Source of the DNA: Cupriavidus necator
Lineage (GTDB): Bacteria; Pseudomonadota; Gammaproteobacteria; Burkholderiales; Burkholderiaceae
Length of the DNA stretch: 64,000 bases
Assembly: GCF_013141915.1 (NCBI RefSeq)
Contig: NZ_SROX01000011.1
Span: forward strand, 124,001 to 188,000
Direction of reading: 5' to 3'
In this document: one piece after another, positions 43,321-50,449 of the stretch
How the letters are laid out: the number at the start of each line of letters is the position of its first letter
How positions within the stretch are numbered: the first letter of the stretch is position 1
Made by a program: the position numbers and the translations under genes
The notes under the pieces: generated by a model
What the model saw: the letters and a program-made list of their open reading frames with translations, nothing else
The model's database searches: none
Told to the model about the DNA's origin: nothing

Positions 43321-44712
43321 TCAGTCGCTGATGCTGACGTTTCCCTGCTTGGGGATGTTCTGCGCGATCCGTTTCTTCTCGTCTTCCCACTTGATATCGG
43401 GGCTGACGAGTCCTCGGCGCTGCGCCTCAATGAACAACTGCTCATCGGACAGCGTGCCGTCGACGTTCATCTCCCGCAGCAACTGCAGCGACGCCTCGGA
43501 GAGCGTGTGGACGCCGAAGTCCTTGAATAGCTGGACGTGGCCACCGCTCTGTTCGCCGGCCCACTCAGCCATGAGCTGCATGGCGGCATCGAGTGCGTCC
43601 TCGACGCCTTGGGTGATGCGCTGCAACGCACACATACCCGGCTCGTTGTCGGCCACGGTCTGCGTGATGCTGGTATTGCCCGGCTTGATGACCAGCAACT
43701 CGGCGCCGACCTGGCGCATGCGGTCTTCCAAGTCCAGGATCGACAGGCGACCGGCCTCGATGGCCGCTCCGCTGTGCTCGACGAACTTCAGGTCGCCGTG
43801 CTCACTGTCGCTCTGGACCGCTTGGGCGCCGCCGACAACGATCTTGCTGTCGCCGAGCATCCTGGCGAATAGGATCGGCACGCGAGCGATGTGCAGAATG
43901 GTCTGCTGGTCGCTCTTCGACTGCCAGTGCTCGACGTTCATGTGCGCCAGCTCAAGCAGCGGCGGCGTGCCCATCATGAAGGCGGTTCGATTGCCGTAGA
44001 CCGGGACGAATGGGATCTTCTGGAGGGATGTCGTACCCTCGCCGACCAGCGTCCACTTCTCTTCGCCGGTCGTGGAATCCTTCCTCTTCTGCCAGGTCTC
44101 CCACCGTCCCGGGTACAGCACCCGAACCTGTGGGACGCGCCTCTCGTGGAACGGGCCGTCTTCCTCCACCGCCACCTCAAGCAAGCGCAGTTGAGTCAGG
44201 GTCTCGACGCCTTCGATCCGCTCCGACTTCCAGCCCAGCACGTTCTCGAAGCTGATCTGCACGAAGTACGGCCGCGCCCCAATCTTCTTCTCGTCCGCCT
44301 TTGTGCGAACGCCGGTGACGGTCGGGTAGTCGACCAGGATGCCGGCAATCCCGCGCGCGAGGGCATCGGCCGTCACGCTGTCGGCAAACGCATGGAGGTT
44401 TCGCCCCTGCAGGTCGACATCCTCGCACCACGCCTTGAGCGTTGCGGGCACATCGTCACTGTAGGTCAGTGGCTTCGAGAACGGCTTGGCGCCCAGCACT
44501 TCGACAGTGCGCGAGAACGCCGGGAACAGCGTCGCTGTGGCGGTCCGGTCCTTGTAGCTCTTGTCCGGCTCATTCGGCCACTGCGGCAGGAACGCCTGTG
44601 CAGCGGCCCGCATGGCGCTCGTCCCTCCCAGCAGGGCCGAGATGAGCGGCCAGTTCTGGGCCATCGTCTCGGCTTCCGGCGAGAGGGTTCGTACGGTGCG
44701 TTCCTGTTGCAT
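43321..44712 (-). CDS. Portal protein (DUF4055 family)
   Basis: 463 residues. RTATATLFPAFSRTVEVL, the RPYFVQISFENVLGW region and TSITQTVADNEPG belong to the DUF4055 portal family. The portal ring is the DNA entry/exit channel and binds terminase. Order TerS-TerL-portal-scaffold-coat is preserved. Confidence 0.85.
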   Translation of the reverse strand: MQQERTVRTLSPEAETMAQNWPLISALLGGTSAMRAAAQAFLPQWPNEPDKSYKDRTATATLFPAFSRTVEVLGAKPFSKPLTYSDDVPATLKAWCEDVDLQGRNLHAFADSVTADALARGIAGILVDYPTVTGVRTKADEKKIGARPYFVQISFENVLGWKSERIEGVETLTQLRLLEVAVEEDGPFHERRVPQVRVLYPGRWETWQKRKDSTTGEEKWTLVGEGTTSLQKIPFVPVYGNRTAFMMGTPPLLELAHMNVEHWQSKSDQQTILHIARVPILFARMLGDSKIVVGGAQAVQSDSEHGDLKFVEHSGAAIEAGRLSILDLEDRMRQVGAELLVIKPGNTSITQTVADNEPGMCALQRITQGVEDALDAAMQLMAEWAGEQSGGHVQLFKDFGVHTLSEASLQLLREMNVDGTLSDEQLFIEAQRRGLVSPDIKWEDEKKRIAQNIPKQGNVSISD

Positions 44713-44723
44713 GGCTGGTCGGG

Positions 44724-45998
44724 TTAGGCTGTCAGGCTGCTGACGCGCGTCTGGCGCTTCACGATGGGATACAGGCGAACGATCGGATACGTGCCGGCGT
44801 CATTTACGTGGTCAACGCCGCTTTTCTTGTCCGGCTCGCCGTGCTCGTCGTATGCCTGCTGTTCAAGCCCTTCTGTGAACTTCGGGCAGCGCCGCGTGTT
44901 CACCTTCATGCGCCGCTCGCCGCTACCGTTGTGCAGCATGGCGTTCGTCGACAGCACGCGGTCTTTCACGGCCGGGTTCGTCGAACCGACGTTGATCGTG
45001 AATCCCGTCTGCTTGAGTATCGATATGTCCGATTCGGATGCTTTCTTGCTGCTCGTGTTCTGCCCGCTCGCATCCGGATAGATCGTGATCGCGTGGCCGC
45101 GCTGCTTCCAGCGTTCGTCGATCATCCGCGCCATATCCGGCGTGTCGCGCACGTCGACCAGCTCGTCCACAGCGATCGGGTTGCCGTCACGAATGACGTA
45201 CACAACCGAAGCCATGCGGAGCACGTTGAAGTCCATGCCGATGTGCAGCGGCTCACCAGGCTTGATCTCCGCGTCGCTGTGATTCAGCTTGCGATCGAAG
45301 TTCGGATAGACGCTGCCGCTCGTCAGGTTGCAGAACTGGCCGCGCAGATACGCGTCGATCAGTTGCGGCGGATACGTCTGGAACAGCGAGTCGATGTAGT
45401 CATCTGGCAGGTTCGCTTCGTTGTCGTACGTGCTCGCTTGGATCAGGCCGTACATCGCGCCAAGCGTCGGCTTTTCGCTCAACTGCTTGACGAACTGGCT
45501 GTGCACGAAGCGGAACCCTTCCGGCGTGGTCGTCACGTCGACGCCGTTCTTCAGGTTGTCCACCTTGTAGCGCATACGGGCGATGATCTTCCGCCATGCC
45601 TGCTGCGCCTTGTCGGCCTTCATGACGTCCAGCTCATCACAAAGCGCCTTGCCGATCTTGAAGCCGACGATCGTATCGGGACGCTCCATCGACCGGCAGA
45701 TGACGGTGCCGCGGGACTTGCGCCCCTCAAAGAGGTGAACTTCCTTGTTCGACTCGTTGACCTTGGTTGTCAGCCCCCAGTCGAAGGCAACCTCGTCGAC
45801 GGTCGGGTAGAAGATGTCCCGAATCTGGGGATACGACGGCGCGAAGTAGCCGGCATTGATGCGTGGGTACTCCCAAAAGTGTTGCATCAGGCCGCCACAG
45901 CCGACCCAAGTCTTTCCGGAGCCGAATCCAGCCACATAGGCGCGGAACTTGTGCTCCATGGCCAGGAACTGAGCCTGTGGAACATTAAGGCTCGGCAT
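44724..45998 (-). CDS. Terminase large subunit
   Basis: 424 residues. Walker A is AGFGSGKT (residues 23-30), Walker B KALCDELDV near 118-126. The C-terminal nuclease begins IGMDFNV (metal-binding Asp) and has YPDASGQN further on. It is the ATP-driven DNA packaging motor and cutting enzyme. Its start overlaps the small-subunit gene by 14 bp. Confidence 0.93.
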   Translation of the reverse strand: MPSLNVPQAQFLAMEHKFRAYVAGFGSGKTWVGCGGLMQHFWEYPRINAGYFAPSYPQIRDIFYPTVDEVAFDWGLTTKVNESNKEVHLFEGRKSRGTVICRSMERPDTIVGFKIGKALCDELDVMKADKAQQAWRKIIARMRYKVDNLKNGVDVTTTPEGFRFVHSQFVKQLSEKPTLGAMYGLIQASTYDNEANLPDDYIDSLFQTYPPQLIDAYLRGQFCNLTSGSVYPNFDRKLNHSDAEIKPGEPLHIGMDFNVLRMASVVYVIRDGNPIAVDELVDVRDTPDMARMIDERWKQRGHAITIYPDASGQNTSSKKASESDISILKQTGFTINVGSTNPAVKDRVLSTNAMLHNGSGERRMKVNTRRCPKFTEGLEQQAYDEHGEPDKKSGVDHVNDAGTYPIVRLYPIVKRQTRVSSLTA

Positions 45999-46752
45999 CG
46001 TCTCGCTTCCTCGCGTCCCGCACCTCGATCACGAACTTACGCGACTCGGGAGGCGCGTCATCCGGGTCGTCGATCCCCTTGCGCATCTGCTCGTTTTCCA
46101 TCCGCAGGCGCTCGGCGTTCAATGCCTTGATGTCGTCGTCTCGCTTGTCGTTGAACATGCCAAGATGGCGGGCGACATTCTCAAGCGCCTTGCCTCGATC
46201 CTCGAGCAGCACCTTTAGGCCGTCTTTGCCCTGGTGGACGCCGGCGTATAGAGCGCGTGCCGCACCCTTCAGGCGGCGCGTATCGTGGACATGGACCTTA
46301 CCCCGCCCCTCGCCGCCGCATTCCGGGCACTCGGCGTTGGGCTCGCGGTGATGGTCAAAGCCGAAGCCGCCGTCGCAGCTTGGCGATTCCTTCCCCTCGG
46401 CTTCAGCTTCGCGCTGTGCCTTCTCGTACTCGCCGTGAGTCCACTGGTATCCGAACTCGATGCCCCAGCAATGCCGGCAGTTCTGGCGGCGGTACTCGAC
46501 CAGCTCGTTGACGTCGACGTTGGCGAGATCCCACCAGCGCTGAAGCACCTTGTCAGCGGTGATCTGGGTGCGCTCAGACCGCTTGGCCTGCGCCCGCTCA
46601 ATCGCCGCGGCGACCTTAACATTTCCTAACAGGCGCGATGACTGCTCTGATGCCGTCCTTTCGCTATACCCCGCCCGAATCGCCGCTTGCGTGGCGTTCA
46701 GGTCAATCAGGTACTCATCCACGAAGCGGCGCTGTTTGTCTGTCAGCGCCAT
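45985..46752 (-). CDS. Terminase small subunit with zinc-knuckle insertion
   Basis: 255 residues. The N-terminal helix-turn-helix FVDEYLIDLNATQAAIRAGYS is the terminase_2 signature. An insertion of about 80 residues carries CRHC and CPECGG, a plausible treble-clef or DnaJ-like zinc site. The C-terminal region should bind TerL. It recognises packaging-start DNA. Confidence 0.85.
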   Translation of the reverse strand: MALTDKQRRFVDEYLIDLNATQAAIRAGYSERTASEQSSRLLGNVKVAAAIERAQAKRSERTQITADKVLQRWWDLANVDVNELVEYRRQNCRHCWGIEFGYQWTHGEYEKAQREAEAEGKESPSCDGGFGFDHHREPNAECPECGGEGRGKVHVHDTRRLKGAARALYAGVHQGKDGLKVLLEDRGKALENVARHLGMFNDKRDDDIKALNAERLRMENEQMRKGIDDPDDAPPESRKFVIEVRDARKRDDAEP

Positions 46753-46859
46753 GCTTACCCTTTTAGTCGTTGGCTATCGCCTGCGCCCGCTCGGCGGATA
46801 CTCGTCCGCGATTTCGGAGACTTTTCACGTCACGCGATAGGCGTGGCCTATCGGCATCG

Positions 46860-47045
46860 CTACTTCCCACATCCCTCAAGCGCCTTGGCATGCCGGCCCA
46901 GCGCGTTGTGGGCGTCTGCCCTCTCGTGCAACTCGTCCGAGGCGCCCGGCAGCGGGTGAGCCTCGCCGGTCTTCCGGTTCAGCACGATGCCAGGTGTATC
47001 GAGGAGCGCGGCCTGGGCGATGCGGAGTGCTTCGGTCAGGGTCAT
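46860..47045 (-). CDS. Small hypothetical protein upstream of TerS
   Basis: 61 residues (MTLTEALRIAQAALLDTP ... ALEGCGK). Helical ends with a beta turn GIVLNRKTGEAH. The start overlaps the stop of the 31-residue ORF (ATGA), supporting translation. Not recognised. Confidence 0.5.
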   Translation of the reverse strand: MTLTEALRIAQAALLDTPGIVLNRKTGEAHPLPGASDELHERADAHNALGRHAKALEGCGK

Positions 47046-47137
47046 GGCATCGGCCTAACGTCGACGCGCGGCATGGGCACGCCACACATGAGCAGCCAGA
47101 GGCCGAAGCAGTAGCCAGCGTAGACAGGCCCCCACAT
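47042..47137 (-). CDS. 31-residue membrane micro-ORF
   Basis: MWGPVYAGYCFGLWLLMCGV then PMPRVDVRPMP: one short membrane helix. It starts in a TGATG overlap with the 39-residue ORF and ends in an ATGA overlap with the 61-residue gene. Ends with the same DVRPMP as its neighbour. Too short to assign. Confidence 0.4.
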   Translation of the reverse strand: MWGPVYAGYCFGLWLLMCGVPMPRVDVRPMP

Positions 47138-47256
47138 CACGGCATGGGCCGGACGTCGCCGGCGCTGATCAGATCCCAGCCTTCGGACTGGATTGCCTTG
47201 GGCAGCCGTTCCATCGGCCGCACATCGTTGATCAGGATGGAAGCATCACTGCCCAT
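47137..47256 (-). CDS. 39-residue micro-ORF
   Basis: MGSDASILINDVRPMERLPK...SAGDVRPMP, with GAGGTG upstream. First of three coupled ORFs. DVRPM occurs twice within it and once at the end of the next ORF, which suggests local duplication. Confidence 0.45.
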   Translation of the reverse strand: MGSDASILINDVRPMERLPKAIQSEGWDLISAGDVRPMP

Positions 47257-47271
47257 GGCACACCTCACGAA

Positions 47272-47310
47272 TAAGAAACCCGCCGAAGCGGGAAGGCCCG
47301 CCTTTCGGGC
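47272..47310 (-). terminator. Two hairpins with terminator form at the downstream end of gene-free block A
   Basis: On the minus strand GCCCG-aaagg-CGGGC (47296-47310) is followed by CCCGC-TTCG-GCGGG then TTTCTTATTC (47272-47292). The second has terminator form and would define the 3' end of a block A transcript. Confidence 0.6.
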
Positions 47311-47403
47311 GAGCAGGAGGAGACAAATTGAGGGCGGCGGAATCGAACCGCACGCGGCCAGCTTTTGACGGCTCGCTCATCCAATTCGCGTTTATGGCCT
47401 ACG

Positions 47404-47524
47404 CCCTCACGGATGGCGGCTACCCCCATACACCGCTTGCGCGGCCGGCTGGCACTCGGGGGACGGGCTTGCATCAGCAGGGCCTCGCGGACACCTGACC
47501 GCACGAAGCCGCCATGCGTGAAGG
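47404..47524 (-). repeat. Paired-arm element A1
   Basis: Plus-strand arms CCCTCACGGATGGCGGC (47404-47420) and GCCGCCATGCGTGAAGG (47508-47524) are near-perfect inverted copies, forming a stem of about 16 bp around an 87-nt insert. Confidence 0.65.
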
Positions 47525-47620
47525 TTGAGGGGCCGGCGCTGATCTCCGGCTTCTCGGGTAATGGGCTCACCGAGCGACGTCCCAGGTCTATACCGTCATT
47601 GGCGCATCAGCCTGCGCATT

Positions 47621-47742
47621 CCCTCACGGCTGGCGACTGCGCGGCGGAATCGAACCGCTTTGCTTTGCCCAGCGCCTTGTGGAGTCGAACCACTTCCGAG
47701 AGCTGCCCGGATCACCAATGAGCGCAGTCGCCATGCGTGAAG
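47621..47742 (-). repeat. Paired-arm element A2
   Basis: Arms CCCTCACGGCTGGCGACTGC (47621-47640) and GCAGTCGCCATGCGTGAAG (47724-47742). The 10 inner bases GGCGACTGC/GCAGTCGCC pair perfectly. The insert holds two T-arm-like hairpins. Confidence 0.65.
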
Positions 47743-47901
47743 AGGCGGCTTACCCGCCAGCACGCCGGCACCAGACCCGGTCGATGTCCCGAACGACTAC
47801 CGGGCACAGGTATTGGCGAGGGGCAGGAATGGCGTCAGTTCGCCGATTTCCGCGCGCACCCATCACCTTGCGCGCACCTGCTTTCCCTGATGGGAGGGTT
47901 A

Positions 47902-47979
47902 CCCTCACGTCATGACGCCTACGTAGACTGGATTTCAGGTCCAGCCGCTTCAGGCTTCTCATAGGGGTCATGCGTGAGG
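47902..47979 (-). repeat. Paired-arm element A3
   Basis: Arms CCCTCACGTCATGACGCC (47902-47919) and GGGGTCATGCGTGAGG (47964-47979). The loop contains an inner 5-bp hairpin CTGGA/TCCAG. Shortest and best-paired copy. Confidence 0.65.
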
Positions 47980-48036
47980 CGGCTCCTTACGGGAGCCAGT
48001 CGGCCGGTCACGCTCGCGCGGAGCCGGACTTGGGAG

Positions 48037-48512
48037 CTAGGCAGTACGAGCGAACTGCCCGCGCAACTCATTCGCTGCGGCACAGTAGGCTGCATGCGCT
48101 TGCTCAGGGGCGTAGAAATAACCAAGGCTACGCATCTTGCCGCCGACTCGAATTCGCGCCTGCCATTTCCCCTGTCGACCGTCGTATGAGACGCCCTTGA
48201 ACCCACTCGTATTGTTCGAGTAGATGCCTTTATTCCATTGATTCTGCGACTTTGTGCAAAGCCGTAGATTGCCCCGGCGATTGTCAAGCTTGTTGCCATT
48301 TGCATGATCAACCTCCCCGCCACCCCCTACGGTCAAGCCCATGATCGCTCGATGCAATCTCTCGGTGGCCCGCTTCCCGGGTCGCAAAGGGTGGGGGATG
48401 TTCCGAGTGGCATATCCATCGCGATCCAGGTGCCAATGGCACCGGCCTAGCCGCTCAAAGTCTCATCATCAACAAGGATCCGCTCACCACGCGCCGTCAA
48501 GATGACCGCCAT
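48037..48512 (-). pseudogene. HNH/AP2 homing endonuclease, frameshifted
   Basis: The ORF from 48387 to 48037 encodes HNH residues (VDHANGNKLDNRRGNLRLC) and a C-terminal AP2-like DNA-binding domain (GVSYDGRQGKWQARIRVGG). The same frame continues upstream as DFERLGRCHWHLDRDGYATRN until a stop; a second frame begins with GGAGG-ATG at 48512, MAVILTARGERILVDDE, and breaks near 48461. Joining the two across one missing base gives the expected N-terminus VDDE-DFERL. So the gene is complete except for a single-base deletion, or an assembly error. Confidence 0.75.
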
Positions 48513-48605
48513 ATCGCCTCCGCTCAAGGCCGCTCTGGATTGGGCGGCATGGCGACCGGACGAGCGATCCGGGCTTCGGGTGCCCCCTAGCCATGCCGTA
48601 GAAAG

Positions 48606-48630
48606 CAAAAAGCCCGCTGCGGGCGGGCTT
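48606..48630 (-). terminator. Intrinsic terminator upstream of the HNH gene
   Basis: Minus strand AGCCCGC-5nt-GCGGGCT then TTTTGC. Any leftward late transcript starting in the immunity region must pass it to reach the structural genes. Confidence 0.75.
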
Positions 48631-48680
48631 GATGTAGTCCTCTTCGCGCGGACGTTTCATTCCCGCAACGCACAAAGTAT

Positions 48681-48737
48681 TTGCCTTTTGCTAACGCGTC
48701 CGCTATATTTCGCTCAAACAGCACATGCGTTAGCAAA
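48681..48737 (+). promoter_or_regulatory. Early rightward promoter with paired operators
   Basis: TTGCCT (48681-48686), 17 bp, TATATT (48704-48709). Operator half TTTGCTAACG (48687-48696) lies in the spacer and its inverted partner CGTTAGCAAA (48728-48737), part of GCACATGCGTTAGC (48721-48734), lies at the start region. A repressor bound here should block the promoter. Confidence 0.6.
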
Positions 48738-48772
48738 CAGTTACGCCGGATCACCCGGCAAGGAGATACGGC

Positions 48773-48886
48773 ATGCAGATCAACGAACTACCAACGACTT
48801 GCGCCAGAAGACGGGAGGCGCGAGAGGGCAGGAAAAGAAGAGCTTGCGCGCGGCCCCAAGTACCTGGCGCACGGGCCGCGCGCTAA
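48773..48886 (+). CDS. Possible 37-residue basic peptide
   Basis: MQINELPTTCARRREAREG..., very Arg-rich, with a good AAGGAG before the ATG and an operator-controlled promoter 64 bp upstream. Another frame (through 48969 or 49088) is also open, so a single-base error could extend it. Not recognised. Confidence 0.3.
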   Translation: MQINELPTTCARRREAREGRKRRACARPQVPGARAAR

Positions 48887-48933
48887 CGACGAGCCGGGGG
48901 AACCCGCGCCAGATCGAAGTCAGAACGACAAAA

Positions 48934-49031
48934 GAGGAGCCTCGCACTTGCGGGGCTCTTCGCATTTGAGGGCTCTCGATCTCTCTAAGAGGACGCTCCA
49001 GAAACGCCAAGAGCCCGACTGTGCGGGCTCT
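48934..49031. terminator. Two hairpins between convergent early transcripts
   Basis: GAGCCTCGC-actt-GCGGGGCTC (48937-48958; T-rich on both sides) and AGAGCCCG-actgtg-CGGGCTCT (49010-49031). They lie between the rightward 48.7-kb unit and the leftward repressor operon and could terminate both. Confidence 0.55.
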
Positions 49032-49117
49032 CGTGTGGCATTGTCATGTTGTGTGGGGCGACCTCTGTCTAATCTACGCGCATATTAGCAAACACGGCGC
49101 ACATTGTCAATCTCATT

Positions 49118-49131
49118 GCACACATGTGTGC
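49118..49131. promoter_or_regulatory. Perfect 14-bp palindrome GCACACATGTGTGC (left copy)
   Basis: Identical to the site at 50171-50184. It lies 2 bp past the 3' end of the 83-residue gene. GCACA(C) is also the first half of the hybrid operators, so both may be read by the same or related proteins. Confidence 0.65.
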
Positions 49132-49132
49132 A

Positions 49133-49384
49133 TCAACTAGAAAAAAAACGCCGCGAGACAGCCAAATCCAAACGGCGGACCTGATTCATCGCGGCGCTGA
49201 TGTCCTCTGCGAGAGAGCCCATCAGCTTGTGTTTCATCTTGCCGTCCTCGTCAGTGAATGAGATGACGGCCCCCCTTACTTTTCCCTCCCGGTAGAGCTG
49301 AAGGAACTTCTCGATCTCGGCATCAGCCGTCGTGTTGTCCCGGTTTTGATTGACCGCGTTTCGTTGTTTTCTTGTTACTTTCAT
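49133..49384 (-). CDS. Small protein downstream of the repressor
   Basis: 83 residues: basic N-terminus MKVTRKQRNAVNQNRD, then IEKFLQLYREGKVRGAVISFTDEDGKMKHKLMGSL. Excellent RBS (GAGGACG). Overlaps the end of the repressor gene by 62 bp in another frame. Unknown function; co-expression with the repressor suggests a role in maintenance of lysogeny. Confidence 0.6.
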   Translation of the reverse strand: MKVTRKQRNAVNQNRDNTTADAEIEKFLQLYREGKVRGAVISFTDEDGKMKHKLMGSLAEDISAAMNQVRRLDLAVSRRFFSS

Positions 49385-49784
49385 CGTCCTCTAGGGTGAT
49401 TACCCGTCCTTTGGTTTCATTGGATGCCCTCCAATTCTCTTTGAGCTCTTCGAAATCTTCCTTCGTATCCAGCTTGACGTCTAGAAGCTCGGCGATCGCG
49501 AAAAGTTTGTTTGGGCTGGTCTGCAGCAGCACGTCATAGACCTGCTGGGCCAAGGAAACCTGCCCTTCCTCCATGTGCGCCTGGTCCATCCAGCCGTGGG
49601 GCTTCTTCATGGCGTGCTCGAGCCTTCGGGCCATCTCTCCGCCAATGCCCCGGAATGCGCTTGGGCCCACGCACTGCGAGAGATAGGACTGCGTCGTGCC
49701 TGCGAGCCGAGCCAGAGCCGACAGGCTCCCTATCTCGCGCTCCAGGAGGCGCACGTTCATTTTGCGAATAGTTTTGATGTCCAT
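49323..49784 (-). CDS. Phage repressor-like HTH protein
   Basis: 153 residues. LSALARLAGTTQSYLSQCVGP is a helix-turn-helix (about residues 20-40), followed by MARRLEHAMKKPHGWMDQ, as in Cro/CI-family N-terminal domains. No S24 peptidase domain follows, so self-cleavage on SOS induction is not expected; the tail is charged and Ser/Lys-rich. It is transcribed away from an operator-bearing intergenic region and from the 49893 gene, the layout of a lysis-lysogeny switch. Confidence 0.75.
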   Translation of the reverse strand: MDIKTIRKMNVRLLEREIGSLSALARLAGTTQSYLSQCVGPSAFRGIGGEMARRLEHAMKKPHGWMDQAHMEEGQVSLAQQVYDVLLQTSPNKLFAIAELLDVKLDTKEDFEELKENWRASNETKGRVITLEDDESNKKTTKRGQSKPGQHDG

Positions 49785-49848
49785 TTGGCTATTTTAAGCA
49801 GCCGCTAAGGGATGTCAACACGTTCGCATCTAGCTAACCCGTGTTCTG

Positions 49849-49864
49849 TGCTAACCTGTTAGCA
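49849..49864. promoter_or_regulatory. Switch operator TGCTAACCTGTTAGCA
   Basis: Perfect 7-bp arms (TGCTAAC/GTTAGCA) around CT, between the divergent repressor and 49893 genes. A further half-site AGCTAAC lies at 49832-49838. GTTAGC is the second half of the hybrid operators elsewhere. Confidence 0.65.
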
Positions 49865-49892
49865 GTTTGTACGACATGGGAAAGGAGCCCAT

Positions 49893-50153
49893 ATGAACCT
49901 GGCGCAATGGTTTGACGCAACGAGTATCAATGGCCCGGACATCACTTCGGGCGAGAGAGAACGACGCCGCCGCGAGAGAGAGGCAGTACTGAAACGGGCG
50001 GAAACCAGCATCAGTACGCTTCGCAACGCCCTGAGCCGCGGCACGATGGGCATCAAGCTCGCCACCCGAATGGAGAAGGCCACGAAGGGAAGCAGCGCCG
50101 AATTCAAGGTCGTCGACCAGATGCCGGAATTGCAGAAGCAACGAACCGACTGA
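49893..50153 (+). CDS. First rightward gene of the immunity region
   Basis: 86 residues, highly charged (SGERERRRREREAVLKRAE), RBS AAAGGAG. It occupies the Cro position opposite the repressor, but I see no HTH. May be a small DNA-binding or antirepressor protein; not assigned. Confidence 0.55.
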   Translation: MNLAQWFDATSINGPDITSGERERRRREREAVLKRAETSISTLRNALSRGTMGIKLATRMEKATKGSSAEFKVVDQMPELQKQRTD

Positions 50154-50170
50154 GGCCTTGCTACCGAAAA

Positions 50171-50184
50171 GCACACATGTGTGC
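50171..50184. promoter_or_regulatory. Perfect 14-bp palindrome GCACACATGTGTGC (right copy)
   Basis: Second identical copy, 1053 bp to the right of the first, just after the 49893 gene. The two bracket the immunity genes. Confidence 0.65.
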
Positions 50185-50208
50185 GCAATTTAGATCAACA
50201 AACGGGCA

Positions 50209-50248
50209 GGCGGTGGCCACCGCCGCGCGGGCTCGCCCTGGCCCGCGC
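50209..50248 (+). repeat. Two tandem GC-rich hairpins in the early leader
   Basis: GGCGGTGG/CCACCGCC (50209-50224) and GCGCGGGC-8nt-GCCCGCGC (50225-50248), perfect stems with no T-tract. Located between the immunity gene and the replication genes. Confidence 0.6.
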
Positions 50249-50284
50249 CGCCCGACCCTATTCCATGGGCCATTGGGGTAAGCA

Positions 50285-50449
50285 ATGGACTGCAATCCCG
50301 AAAGACCGCTCTCCCCCGAGGAGATGCGTATCAACGAACTGCTGCATCGTATGACGGTTTGCGCCACGCAGGCCGTCCGTATGCATCTGTGCGTGGAACT
50401 GAAGCGCGAGATCTCCGCCTTCCTGCACTCGGCAGGAGGCCATCAGTAA
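50285..50449 (+). CDS. 54-residue protein upstream of the replication initiator
   Basis: MDCNPERPLSPEEMRINELL ... ends in GGHQ, TAATG overlap with the next gene. Helical; two cysteines. Not recognised. The overlap argues that it is translated. Confidence 0.5.
   Translation: MDCNPERPLSPEEMRINELLHRMTVCATQAVRMHLCVELKREISAFLHSAGGHQ

Larger units (their letters stand above)
47329..48036 (-). ncRNA. Gene-free block A: candidate structured RNA with three paired-arm elements
   Basis: About 710 bp with no credible ORF on either strand. Three inverted-arm elements (minus-strand arms: ACGCATGRC then, after 45-90 nt, GTGAGGG) occur at 47404-47524, 47621-47742 and 47902-47979. T-arm-like hairpins GCGGTTCGATTCCGC occur on the minus strand near 47334-47349 and 47643-47658 and GTGGTTCGACTCCAC near 47679-47693. 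I could not fold any complete tRNA. The block lies in the path of leftward late transcription, between a broken HNH gene and a terminator. Confidence 0.45.

Noticed and set aside
47329..47409. A tRNA gene on the minus strand (acceptor-like TGAGGGC/GCCCTCA plus T-arm)
   Set aside because: The D-arm lies ten bases too far from the acceptor and no 5-bp anticodon stem forms around a loop with T33; kept only as T-arm-like hairpin.
47641..47720. A second tRNA gene in block A
   Set aside because: Two T-arm-like hairpins in tandem but no acceptor, D- or anticodon arms that fit.
47404..47979. A CRISPR array formed by the repeated GTGAGGG/CCCTCAC motifs
   Set aside because: Repeats are inverted pairs with variable spacing, not direct repeats with uniform spacers; no cas genes.
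47919..48323. A 134-codon leftward ORF across the HNH gene end
   Set aside because: Overlaps the conserved HNH/AP2 frame and the start of block A; composition is shadow-like.
48484..48675. A 63-codon leftward ORF (MKRPREEDYIKPARSG...)
   Set aside because: Contains the terminator at 48606-48630 and overlaps the HNH start; weak RBS. Possible but not supported enough.
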